DNA from: Pseudomonadota bacterium
GTDB taxonomy: Bacteria; Pseudomonadota; Gammaproteobacteria; Burkholderiales; Burkholderiaceae_C
DNA length: 7,041 nucleotides
Reading direction: 5' to 3'
NCBI GenBank assembly: GCA_023396625.1
Contig: JAEWVY010000081.1
Location: forward strand, 1 to 7,041
The stretch's first letter is position 1, and every line of letters begins with the position of its first letter. Position numbers and translations under genes: made by a program. Below are positions 1 through 6,267 of this stretch, one piece after another. The notes under the pieces are model-generated. The model was not told the DNA's origin, did not search any database, and saw only the letters and a program-made list of their open reading frames with translations.

Positions 1-102
1 CTGGTGCTGCGCTGCGTGGAAGACCATCTGGCCGGCCAGTGCTTTCCACTGTCCCTGATCCAGGCGGACGCCAGCATCCTCCAGCGCGTCGCCACCGCAT
101 GA
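1..102 (+). CDS. nudJ: NudJ-like Nudix hydrolase, C-terminal fragment
   Basis: This is the last 33 codons of a gene that begins left of the window; the frame is open from base 1 and ends with TGA at 100-102. The fragment contains a stretch reading LVLRCVEDHLAGQCFPLSLI. From memory this lines up with the C-terminus of E. coli NudJ, which has 'SIRCYQSGQRYPLEMI' at the same place. NudJ is a Nudix phosphatase acting on nucleoside di- and triphosphates and hydroxymethylpyrimidine pyrophosphate. The catalytic Nudix box lies outside the window, so activity cannot be judged. In many proteobacteria nudJ sits directly before mnmA, and mnmA is indeed the second gene downstream here, which strengthens the call. 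Its stop overlaps the next start as ATGA (99-102), suggesting translational coupling. Confidence 0.7.
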   Translation: MVLRCVEDHLAGQCFPLSLIQADASILQRVATA

Positions 103-860
103 TGGCCTCGTCCCTGCAAACCTGGGCATTGCCGGGCGCGGCGGCGTTTGGCGCCGGTGTGCTCAACGCCATGGCCGGCGGCGGCAGTTTCCTCACGTTT
201 CCGGCCCTGGTGTTCGTCGGCGTGCCGCCGATCGCCGCCAATGCCACCAGCGCGCTGGCCGTCAGTCCCGGCTATCTCGGCAGCACGCTGGGCTTCCGGC
301 GCGAACTGCGCGAGTTGCCTGCGGCCCTGCTGGGCCGTGAAACTCTGCTCTGCGCCATCGGCGGCGTGGCTGGCGCGTTGCTGTTGCTGGTCACGCCGGC
401 CCGGATGTTTTCGAGTCTGGTGCCCTGGCTGCTGCTGTTCGCCACGGCACTGTTCGCCGTGGGGCCCGCGCTGGCGCGGCACGCGAGCCAGCGCGGGCGC
501 AGCCTGCACGGCGCACGCGCCCCAGGCCTGCTGGCCGTGGCCGTCTACGGCGGCTATTTCAATGGCGGCCTGGGCATCCTGCTGATGGCGCTCTACACAC
601 TGGCCGGCGAATCCCGGCTGAACACCGTGAACGCGCTGAAGAACCTGAACTCCTTCGTCCTGTCGCTGTTGTCGGTCGCCGCGTTCGCCTGGGCCGGCGC
701 CATCGTCTGGGACCAGGCTCTGCTGATGATGGCGGCCGCCACCGCGGGAGGATTTGCCGGCGCGCGGTGGGCGCGGCGCCTGCCCGCGCCGTGGGTGCGG
801 GCACTCGTGGTCACCACCGGGCTCGTCATGAGCATGGTCTTCTTTCGGCGCGCGGCCTGA
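99..860 (+). CDS. TSUP family (TauE/SafE-like) membrane transporter
   Basis: This is a 253-residue, very hydrophobic inner-membrane protein of the TSUP family, whose members export or import sulfite, sulfoacetate, sulfonates or other organic anions; the substrate here is unknown. The family signature is seen near the N-terminus: AGGGSFLTFPAL at about residues 26-37, followed by ANATSALAVSPG at 47-58. The internal duplication typical of the family appears as GGYFNGGLGILL at about 151-162, then NALKNLNS. About seven or eight hydrophobic segments are visible and the length is normal. An upstream ATG at 39 is in frame, but it would add 20 Pro/Arg-rich residues encoded inside nudJ. The ATG at 99 overlaps the nudJ stop (ATGA) and starts just before the first membrane helix, so I prefer it; ATG at 102 is equally possible. 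There is no clear Shine-Dalgarno, consistent with coupling. It sits between nudJ and mnmA. Confidence 0.88.
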   Translation: MMASSLQTWALPGAAAFGAGVLNAMAGGGSFLTFPALVFVGVPPIAANATSALAVSPGYLGSTLGFRRELRELPAALLGRETLLCAIGGVAGALLLLVTPARMFSSLVPWLLLFATALFAVGPALARHASQRGRSLHGARAPGLLAVAVYGGYFNGGLGILLMALYTLAGESRLNTVNALKNLNSFVLSLLSVAAFAWAGAIVWDQALLMMAAATAGGFAGARWARRLPAPWVRALVVTTGLVMSMVFFRRAA

Positions 861-874
861 ACAGGCATTACCCC

Positions 875-2014
875 ATGAAAAAGCAACGCATCGTCGTCGG
901 CCTGAGTGGAGGCGTGGACTCGGCCGTGACCGCCTGGCTGCTCAAGCAGCAGGGCCACGAAGTGGTGGGCATCTTCATGAAGAACTGGGAGGATGACGAC
1001 GACTCCGAGTACTGTTCTTCCAACATCGATTTTGTCGACGCCGCGGCCGTGGCCGATGTGATCGGCATCGAGATCGAGCACGTCAACTTCGCCGCCGAGT
1101 ACAAGGACCGCGTGTTCGCGGAGTTCCTGCGCGAGTACCAGGCAGGGCGCACCCCGAACCCGGACATCCTGTGCAACGCCGAAATCAAGTTCAAGGCCTT
1201 CCTGGACCACGCCCTGCGCCTGGGCGCCGAGCACATCGCCACCGGCCACTACGCGCGCGTGCGGCAGAACCCCGCCACCGGCCGCTTTGAACTGCTCAAG
1301 GGCCTGGACCCTGCCAAGGACCAGAGCTACTTCCTGCACCGGCTGAACCAGGCGCAATTGTCCAAGACGCTCTTTCCCGTGGGTGAACTGCTCAAGACCG
1401 AGGTGCGCCGCATCGCGGCCGAGATCGGCCTGCCCAACGCCCGGAAGAAGGACTCCACCGGCATCTGCTTCATTGGCGAGCGCCCGTTTCGCGAGTTCCT
1501 GAACCGCTACATCGCCAAGGAACCCGGCCCCATCAAGGACGACCGCGGACGCGTGCTCGGACAGCACGTGGGCCTGAGCTTCTACACCCTGGGCCAGCGC
1601 CAGGGCCTGGGCATCGGCGGCGTCAAGGCCACCGGCGCGGAGCTCAAGGCCGTGCAGGCACGCGGCCAGCGCGGCGTGGGCGAACACACCCCCTGGTTCG
1701 TGGCCCGCAAGGACATGGAGCGCAATACCTTGTGGGTGGTGCAGGGCCACGACCACCCGTGGCTGCAATCACGTGCCCTGCAGGCCGATTCCGCCAGCTG
1801 GGTGGCCGGTGTCCCGCCCGCCGACGGCGCCCTGTCCGCCAAGACCCGCTACCGCCAGGCCGATGCGCCCTGCGCGCTGCGCCACCTGGGCGACGCACGC
1901 TTCGAACTGCGCTTCCCCGATCCGCAGTGGGCCGTGACGCCGGGCCAGTCCGCCGTGCTGTACGACGGCGAGGTCTGCCTGGGGGGCGGCATCATCGCCC
2001 GAGCCTTCGACTGA
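875..2014 (+). CDS. mnmA: tRNA-specific 2-thiouridylase MnmA
   Basis: MnmA is a cytoplasmic enzyme that uses ATP and relayed persulfide sulfur to thiolate the wobble uridine (U34) of Lys, Glu and Gln tRNAs. The protein is 379 residues. It starts with the PP-loop ATP pyrophosphatase motif SGGVDS (11-16). Next come TPNPDILCN with Asp97 and first catalytic Cys100, ATGHYAR at 122-128, KDQSYFL at 148-154, and DSTGICFIGER with second catalytic Cys198. The C-terminal beta-barrel domain ends in GGGIIARAF. Both cysteines and the ATP loop are intact, so it should be active. The ATG at 875 matches the family N-terminus (MKKQRIVVGLSGG), whereas an in-frame start at 767 lies inside the transporter gene. 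A weak AGG lies 9 bases upstream. It is 14 bases after the TSUP gene and probably cotranscribed with it. Residues about 251-267 form an insertion relative to the shorter E. coli linker. Confidence 0.98.
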   Translation: MKKQRIVVGLSGGVDSAVTAWLLKQQGHEVVGIFMKNWEDDDDSEYCSSNIDFVDAAAVADVIGIEIEHVNFAAEYKDRVFAEFLREYQAGRTPNPDILCNAEIKFKAFLDHALRLGAEHIATGHYARVRQNPATGRFELLKGLDPAKDQSYFLHRLNQAQLSKTLFPVGELLKTEVRRIAAEIGLPNARKKDSTGICFIGERPFREFLNRYIAKEPGPIKDDRGRVLGQHVGLSFYTLGQRQGLGIGGVKATGAELKAVQARGQRGVGEHTPWFVARKDMERNTLWVVQGHDHPWLQSRALQADSASWVAGVPPADGALSAKTRYRQADAPCALRHLGDARFELRFPDPQWAVTPGQSAVLYDGEVCLGGGIIARAFD

Positions 2015-2040
2015 CGTCCGCCAGCTCTCCGCGCCAACCG

Positions 2041-2060
2041 CTGCGCCGGCCGGCGCAGGG
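2041..2060 (+). terminator. Perfect 18-bp palindrome after mnmA, possible weak terminator
   Basis: Bases 2041-2058 read CTGCGCCGGCCGGCGCAG, a perfect 9+9 inverted repeat located 26 bases after the mnmA stop. It is followed by GGTTTGATATTT, which is only moderately T-rich, so it could act as a weak intrinsic terminator for the nudJ-TSUP-mnmA transcript. It ends three bases before the FNR-like box, so it also separates the mnmA transcript from the next promoter. Confidence 0.45.
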
Positions 2061-2061
2061 T

Positions 2062-2104
2062 TTGATATTTCTCAAAGGAACCTTCTGGGGTTTACCCTAG
2101 AATC
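2062..2104 (+). promoter_or_regulatory. FNR/Anr box plus -10, class II type promoter
   Basis: TTGAT-ATTT-CTCAA at 2062-2075 matches the FNR/Anr consensus TTGAT-N4-ATCAA at 9 of 10 positions. TAGAAT at 2099-2104 matches the TATAAT -10 hexamer at 5 of 6. The 23 bases between them put the box centre near -42 relative to a start expected around base 2111. That is the position at which FNR activates class II promoters, where it replaces a -35 element; no good -35 is seen. The transcript would have a short leader containing the AAAAGG ribosome site of the gene at 2132. FNR binding is predicted, not shown. Confidence 0.65.
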
Positions 2105-2131
2105 GCGCGAGTTTTTCAAAAGGTCTTCGCC

Positions 2132-2437
2132 ATGGCTTCCAGCACATCGCTCCCCTGCGTCCACAACGGGTTTCGCCGCCAGCTCGTGCTGATGGCCATT
2201 CTGGGCACGTTCGTCCCCCTGGCTGTCCTGGCCCTGCTCTACGCCCTGGCCCCGCTGCCGATGACCCCAGCCACCATCACCGTCCTGCGTACCGCCAATG
2301 GCGTGGCCGCTGTGCTGGTGGGCATGAATGCCCTGGCCATTGCCGTCCTGGTGCTGGCCCGCACGCTGTTCCAACGCAAGCTGGGCCACCCGGCCGAGTG
2401 GCAACCCGTTCAGATGACGCGCGGGGAAACGGCCTGA
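2132..2437 (+). CDS. Small two-helix membrane protein, unknown function
   Basis: I do not recognise this 101-residue protein. It has a short polar N-terminus with one Cys (Cys9) and a basic turn (FRRQ, 14-17). A hydrophobic segment follows at about 18-40, then a short loop rich in Pro and Thr (41-50). A second hydrophobic segment runs at about 56-79, and a polar, charged tail ends the protein. By the positive-inside rule both ends probably face the cytoplasm. The start is well supported: an AAAAGG Shine-Dalgarno ends 8 bases before ATG. The gene stands alone, with an FNR-type promoter upstream (2062-2104) and a hairpin with T-tract downstream (2450-2481), so it appears to be a separately regulated transcription unit. 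It converges on the globin gene of the cyd operon. No catalytic motif or metal-binding cluster is visible. A role linked to low oxygen is inferred only from the promoter. Confidence 0.8.
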   Translation: MASSTSLPCVHNGFRRQLVLMAILGTFVPLAVLALLYALAPLPMTPATITVLRTANGVAAVLVGMNALAIAVLVLARTLFQRKLGHPAEWQPVQMTRGETA

Positions 2438-2449
2438 GGCGCCGCGCCG

Positions 2450-2481
2450 CCCCTGGGCCCGCCCCGGGGTTCTTTGTTTTT
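2450..2481 (+). terminator. Rho-independent terminator of the small membrane gene
   Basis: A GC-rich inverted repeat, CCCCTGGG at 2450-2457 against CCCCGGGG at 2462-2469, forms a stem with one T/C mismatch and a four-base loop. It is followed by a T-rich run (2470-2481, TTCTTTGTTTTT). It lies 12 bases after the stop of the + strand gene at 2437. The T-rich run follows only on the + strand side, so it is not a terminator for the opposing cyd operon. Confidence 0.65.
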
Positions 2482-2537
2482 GATAGCATCAAATGACCAG
2501 CTGGCGCTGGGATAACCGGGTTTTTCCTTAATTTTTC
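2471..2537. repeat. AT-rich intergenic segment with inverted repeats, possible dispersed repeat
   Basis: This segment between the converging genes is unlike its GC-rich surroundings. It holds a perfect inverted repeat TTTGAT-AGC-ATCAAA (2479-2493), then a second small hairpin CCAGC-TGGC-GCTGG (2497-2510), then GGGTTTTTCC and TTAATTTTT. The TTTTTGATAGC core resembles intergenic repeats that I recall from Comamonadaceae genomes, but with a single copy in this window the repeat status cannot be shown. It may alternatively be part of a bidirectional terminator region. Confidence 0.35.
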
Positions 2538-2978
2538 TCACACCGCGCCTCTCGGGCCCGCGCCGGGTGACGTGTTGACCAGGTGGTTCGCCATTTGCCC
2601 GAAAGTCTCGAGCAGCCAGGCGCGGAACGCCGGGTCGGCCACCTGCTCCTCCAGCGCCCGGGCCATGCACAGCATCCACGCGTCGCGCTCGTCCGGCCCC
2701 ACGGCGTAGGGCGCGTGCCGCATGCGCAGACGGGGATGACCTTTTTTCTGCATGTACAGTGGCGGCCCGCCGAACCAGCCGCTCAGAAACTCGAACAGGG
2801 TTTCCGCGCTGCCGGCCAGATGCTCCGGATGAATGCGACGCACGGCATGGGCCTCGGGCAGTTCGTCCATGAGTTCGTAAAACCGCTGCACCAGCCTGCG
2901 CACCGCCGGTGCGCCGCCGAGGCGTGCATAAGGGCTGTCGGGGGGTGCCACCCCGTCGGAATGGGTTGATTCTTGCAA
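2538..2978 (-). CDS. Group II truncated haemoglobin (trHbO-like)
   Basis: Group II truncated haemoglobins are small cytoplasmic haem proteins that bind O2, NO or sulfide and often have NO-detoxifying or peroxidase-like activity. From the chosen start the protein has 146 residues. The family pattern is clear: YARLGG at 17-22, B10 tyrosine in RFY (Tyr34), and a CD1-position histidine in RRIHP (His50). GGPPLY follows at 70-75, then GHPRLRMRHAPY at 80-91 with proximal haem ligand His88, and ERDAW with G8 tryptophan Trp101. It ends in NHLVN. No ATG lies between the far-upstream ORF and the globin fold. TTG at 2978-2976 has GAGAG six bases upstream and gives MQESTHSDG; GTG at 2951 is the alternative. 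The long upstream extension to 3170 overlaps ybgE and is rejected. It starts 85 bases after ybgE on the same strand and is probably the last gene of the cyd operon, though a separate promoter cannot be excluded. Confidence 0.92.
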   Translation of the reverse strand: MQESTHSDGVAPPDSPYARLGGAPAVRRLVQRFYELMDELPEAHAVRRIHPEHLAGSAETLFEFLSGWFGGPPLYMQKKGHPRLRMRHAPYAVGPDERDAWMLCMARALEEQVADPAFRAWLLETFGQMANHLVNTSPGAGPRGAV

Positions 2979-3063
2979 GGCTGACTCTCGGAAAAAGATG
3001 CCTGTGGCCGCGCGCAACCGCGTGACAAGGCACTGCAACGATACCCGAGAACATCCCGGCCCT

Positions 3064-3372
3064 TCAATCGGCCCAGCGCAGCCAGGCCGCCAGGCAGAGA
3101 GCCAGCGCACAGGCCGGCGCGGACAACATCCAACGCGGCAGCCCCGCGCGCGGCACGAAGCCCACGCCACGCACGAAGCCGGCGCTCATCGCCCAGACCA
3201 GCGCCAGGGCCAGGCGGTGGTCCACCGCGCCGTCGGCGCCCGCAAACAGCACCGGGTAGACACTGCCCACGACCATGATGACCAGGGCCACGACGAGGCA
3301 GGACAGATGCAGGCCTCCCTGCGTGGCGGCCGCCCGGTCGGGGCGCCCGGGCGGCTGCGAGCCGGGAATCAC
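3064..3372 (-). CDS. ybgE: cyd operon protein YbgE
   Basis: YbgE is a small inner-membrane protein encoded next to cytochrome bd genes in many proteobacteria; its biochemical role is not established. The 102-residue product has a hydrophobic segment at about 22-45. The diagnostic stretch LVWAMSAGFVRGVGFVPR (58-75) matches, from memory, E. coli YbgE 'LMWAVCAGVIHGVGFRP'. A C-terminal hydrophobic segment lies at about 82-98. The start is GTG at 3372-3370, overlapping the cydX stop as GTGA, so translation is probably coupled to cydX. The first 20 residues are polar and Pro/Ala-rich and no better start is present. The position directly after cydX is the canonical order. Confidence 0.9.
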   Translation of the reverse strand: MIPGSQPPGRPDRAAATQGGLHLSCLVVALVIMVVGSVYPVLFAGADGAVDHRLALALVWAMSAGFVRGVGFVPRAGLPRWMLSAPACALALCLAAWLRWAD

Positions 3373-3485
3373 TCGCCCCGCCGGTTCGCCAGGGTGCGGG
3401 CCTCTTCGTTCTCACCCCACATCGCATTCAGGATGGCCAACAGGACGGCGAAGCCCACACCGAGCACCCAGGCGAAATACCACAT
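3369..3485 (-). CDS. cydX: Cytochrome bd oxidase small subunit CydX
   Basis: CydX is a one-helix inner-membrane subunit that binds CydA and stabilises the haems of cytochrome bd. The 38-residue product begins MWYFAWVLGVGFAVLLAILN and continues AMWGENEEAR. The MWYFAW start is identical to E. coli CydX, and the conserved Glu after the helix is present (Glu25, Glu27, Glu28). One membrane helix spans about residues 4-23. An AAGGA Shine-Dalgarno lies about 7 bases upstream of ATG. The gene begins 57 bases after cydB and its TGA overlaps the GTG of ybgE. At 117 bases it is easily missed by gene callers with a length cut-off. Confidence 0.97.
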   Translation of the reverse strand: MWYFAWVLGVGFAVLLAILNAMWGENEEARTLANRRGE

Positions 3486-3542
3486 GTCCCGTCCTTTCAA
3501 CCAATCACAGCGGCGCCCGGGCCCGCCACCCCGCACGGCCGC

Positions 3543-4679
3543 TCAATAAGCCACATGTTCGTTTTCCCGGATCTGGGCTTCCCCGACCTTGCCACGCATC
3601 ACGCGGTAGGCCCAGCCCGTGTAGAACACGACCAGCGGCATGAAAATCAACGTGGCCCAGAACATGATGCCCAGCGTCAGGTGGCTGGAGACGCTGTCCC
3701 ACGCCGTCAGGCTGGCCGCCGGCACGGTGGACGAGGGCATGACGAACGGAAACATCGACGCACCGGCCGTGCCGATGACGCCCACGATCGCCAGCGACGA
3801 GGCCACGAACGCGGCCAGCGTGCGGCGCACCCGCACCAGCAGCACCGCCAGCAGGGCCCCCGCCACGCCCAGCCCCGGCAACAGCCACAGCGCGGGCTGC
3901 CGACCATAATTGGCCATCCAAGCCCCTGCCTCGCGCACCACGCTTTTGCCCATGGGGTCCGGCGGCGCCGCGAGATCGATGGCGGAATCGATGCGATAGC
4001 CATCGATACCCTGCAGCCAGAACCCGGCCACGATGAAACCCGCCACCATGACGACCGCCGCGACCATGGCGCCACGGATGGCCCGCGCCTGGATCGCCCC
4101 CTCGGTCCGGTGCGCGAGATAGACGCCGCCGTGCATCGTGATCATCGCGCTGCTGACCACCCCGGACAGCAGCGCGAAGGGGTTGAGCAACTGCCAAAAG
4201 CTGCCGGTGTAGGTGGACACCAGATAGGCGTCGAAATGAAAGGGCACCCCCTGCAGCAGATTGCCAAAAGCCACGCCGAAAATCACCGGCGGCACGAAGC
4301 CGCCCACGAACAGACCCCAGTCCCAGGTGCGGCGCCAGGCGGGGTGATGGATCTTGCTGCGGTAGTCGAAACCCACGGGCCGGAAGAACAGCGCCCATAG
4401 CACGGCCAGCATGGCCCAATAGAAGCCGCTGAACGCGGTGGCATACACCAGCGGCCAGGCCGCGAAAATGGCCCCTCCTCCGGTGATGAACCAGACCTGG
4501 TTGCCGTCCCAGTGCGGGCCCACGGTGTTGATCACGACGCGGCGCTCGACGTCGCCGCGGCCGGCGAAGGGCAGCAGCGTGCCCACGCCCATGTCATGGC
4601 CGTCCATGATGGCGAAGCCGATCAGCAGCACGCCCACGAGCAGCCACCAGATGATCTTGAGGGTGGGATAGTCCAGCAT
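3543..4679 (-). CDS. cydB: Cytochrome bd ubiquinol oxidase subunit II (CydB)
   Basis: CydB is the second large integral membrane subunit of cytochrome bd, which oxidises quinol and reduces O2 to water without pumping protons. The protein has 378 residues, close to E. coli CydB (379), with about nine hydrophobic helices. Family features include the N-terminal MDGHDMGVG (25-33), with Asp29, and VGPHWDGNQVWFITGGGA (53-70). Asp58 in the latter corresponds to the proton-path Asp58 of E. coli CydB. FRPVGFDYRSK lies at about 99-109, and SSAMITMHGGVYL lies in the middle of the chain. The start is supported by AAGGAG seven bases upstream (4692-4687), which overlaps the cydA stop. The gap to cydA is 12 bases, so the two are cotranscribed and probably translationally linked. 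No truncation or frameshift is seen. Confidence 0.98.
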   Translation of the reverse strand: MLDYPTLKIIWWLLVGVLLIGFAIMDGHDMGVGTLLPFAGRGDVERRVVINTVGPHWDGNQVWFITGGGAIFAAWPLVYATAFSGFYWAMLAVLWALFFRPVGFDYRSKIHHPAWRRTWDWGLFVGGFVPPVIFGVAFGNLLQGVPFHFDAYLVSTYTGSFWQLLNPFALLSGVVSSAMITMHGGVYLAHRTEGAIQARAIRGAMVAAVVMVAGFIVAGFWLQGIDGYRIDSAIDLAAPPDPMGKSVVREAGAWMANYGRQPALWLLPGLGVAGALLAVLLVRVRRTLAAFVASSLAIVGVIGTAGASMFPFVMPSSTVPAASLTAWDSVSSHLTLGIMFWATLIFMPLVVFYTGWAYRVMRGKVGEAQIRENEHVAY

Positions 4680-4691
4680 GGCGTTTCTCCT

Positions 4692-6263
4692 TCAGGCCCC
4701 TGCCGTGGCGGCAGGCAGGGTCTCGCGGTCGTAGCGGCCCGTGCCCAGGCTGCCCGGTCCCTGGCGCGCGAATTTCACCATCAGCACCATCTCGACCGCC
4801 AGCAACAGCGTGTAGAACCCGACGAAACCCGCCAGCGAGCCGTACAGGCTGCCCACGCTGAGTGTGGACACGCTCATGTGCGTGGGCAGCACGCCGTAGA
4901 TGGTCCAGGGCTGGCGGCCGTACTCGGCGACGAACCAGCCGAGTTCCCCCGCGATCCAGGGCGCGGGCAGCATCCACAAGGCCCATTTCAGCAGCCAGGG
5001 TTTCCGCATGCCATCGGTCCTGAGCGTGCTCCAGAACGCGAGCGCGAACAGCGCCAGCATCGCGAAGCCCAGGCCCACCATGATGCGAAAAGTCCAAAAC
5101 ATGGGCGTCACGCGCGGCACGGTGCTGTCCACGGCCTTCTGAATCATCTCGGGCGTGGCCTGGCGCACATCGGCCACGTATTTCTTGAGCAGCAGACCGA
5201 AGCCGAGATCCGCCTTGTGCTGCTCGAACAGGGCCTGGGCGGCCGCGTCCTCGCGGTGGGCCCGCAAGGCTTCGAGCGCGGTCACGGCGTGGATGCCGCT
5301 TTCGATGCGGGCCTTGTTCTTCGCCTTGATCTCGCGGATACCCGGGATTTCCTTGCTGATCGAGCGTGTCCCGATCAGGCCCATGACCCAGGGTATCTCG
5401 ATCTCCCAGTCGTTTTTCTGCGCCGCCTCGTCGATTGCCGCCACCAGCGTCAGCCCGGCGGGCGCGGGCTTGGTGTCCCACATGGCCTCCAGCGCGGCCA
5501 TCTTGGTTTGCTGCGCCTCGCCCACGGTGTACCCCGATTCGTCGCCCAGCACGATCACGCTGAGCGCCGAGGCCAATCCGAAGGCCGCGGCCACGCGAAA
5601 ACTGCGCCGGGCGAACTCGATGTCGCGGCCCTTGAGCAAATACCAGCTGGAAATGGACAGCACGAACATCGCGCCGGTCACGTAGCCGGCCGAGACCGTG
5701 TGCACGAACTTGGCCTGGGCGTCGGGGTTGAACAGCACCGCCCAGAAATCGGTCATCTCCATGCGCATGGTCAGAGGGCTGAACTCGGCGCCCACCGGGT
5801 TCTGCATCCAGCCGTTGGCGACCAGGATCCACAACGCCGACAGGTTCGTGCCCACCGCCATGAGGATGGTCACCATCAGATGGCGGGGCCTGGACAGGCG
5901 GTCCCAGCCGAAGAAGAACAGGCCGATCATGGTGGACTCGAGGAAGAAGGCCATCAGGCCTTCGATCGCCAGCGGCGCGCCGAAGATGTCGCCCACGTAG
6001 TGCGAGTAGTAGGCCCAGTTCGTGCCGAACTGGAACTCCAGCGTGATGCCCGTCGTCACGCCCAGCGCGAAGTTGATGCCGAACAACTTGCCCCAGAAGC
6101 GGGTCATGTCCTTCCAGATGACGTTGCCCGTCATCACGTAGACGCTTTCCATGATGACCAGCAGCCAGACCATGCCCAGCGTCAGGGGCACGAACAGGAA
6201 GTGGTACATCGCCGTGGCCGCGAACTGCAGTCGCGACAAGTCCACCAGTTGTTCCGAGATCAT
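4692..6263 (-). CDS. cydA: Cytochrome bd ubiquinol oxidase subunit I (CydA)
   Basis: CydA carries the haems b558, b595 and d and the quinol site of cytochrome bd in the inner membrane. The 523-residue length and the long segment after GDESGY mark the long Q-loop (E. coli) type. Haem ligands are seen in place: His21 in AMYHFLF (E. coli His19), His188 in KFVHTVSAGYVTGAMF (His186), and Met395 in FRIMVGLGF (Met393). Glu101 and Glu109 in the IEGLMAFFLEST stretch correspond to Glu99 and Glu107. The Q-loop keeps Lys254 and Glu259 (E. coli Lys252, Glu257). GRQPW is at 449-453. ATG at 6263 gives the family N-terminus and has AAGGAG seven bases upstream (6276-6271), inside the end of cydP. All key residues are intact, so an active oxidase is expected. 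Confidence 0.99.
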   Translation of the reverse strand: MISEQLVDLSRLQFAATAMYHFLFVPLTLGMVWLLVIMESVYVMTGNVIWKDMTRFWGKLFGINFALGVTTGITLEFQFGTNWAYYSHYVGDIFGAPLAIEGLMAFFLESTMIGLFFFGWDRLSRPRHLMVTILMAVGTNLSALWILVANGWMQNPVGAEFSPLTMRMEMTDFWAVLFNPDAQAKFVHTVSAGYVTGAMFVLSISSWYLLKGRDIEFARRSFRVAAAFGLASALSVIVLGDESGYTVGEAQQTKMAALEAMWDTKPAPAGLTLVAAIDEAAQKNDWEIEIPWVMGLIGTRSISKEIPGIREIKAKNKARIESGIHAVTALEALRAHREDAAAQALFEQHKADLGFGLLLKKYVADVRQATPEMIQKAVDSTVPRVTPMFWTFRIMVGLGFAMLALFALAFWSTLRTDGMRKPWLLKWALWMLPAPWIAGELGWFVAEYGRQPWTIYGVLPTHMSVSTLSVGSLYGSLAGFVGFYTLLLAVEMVLMVKFARQGPGSLGTGRYDRETLPAATAGA

Positions 6264-6267
6264 GCCT

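Noticed and set aside
767..874. N-terminal extension of MnmA from the ATG at 767
   Set aside because: It lies inside the TSUP gene and precedes the conserved MnmA N-terminus, which begins exactly at the ATG at 875.
593..1768. 391-codon - strand frame opposite the TSUP gene and mnmA
   Set aside because: The + strand frames carry complete family motifs; the antisense translation shows none.
2479..2493. TTGAT-AGC-ATCAA as an FNR box
   Set aside because: The half-sites are perfect but separated by three bases, whereas FNR/Anr sites need four. It also lies downstream of both convergent genes rather than at a promoter.
2966..2979. TTGAT-TCTT-GCAAG as an FNR box for the globin gene
   Set aside because: Only the first half-site matches; the second has one of five bases and the site overlaps the proposed start codon.
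2979..3170. N-terminal extension of the globin up to an ATG at 3170
   Set aside because: It would add 64 Arg/Cys/Gly-rich residues overlapping ybgE, with no similarity to the globin family.
3555..4400. 281-codon + strand frame opposite cydB
   Set aside because: Low-complexity His/Arg/Gln-rich translation with no ribosome site. It is a GC-driven shadow of cydB.
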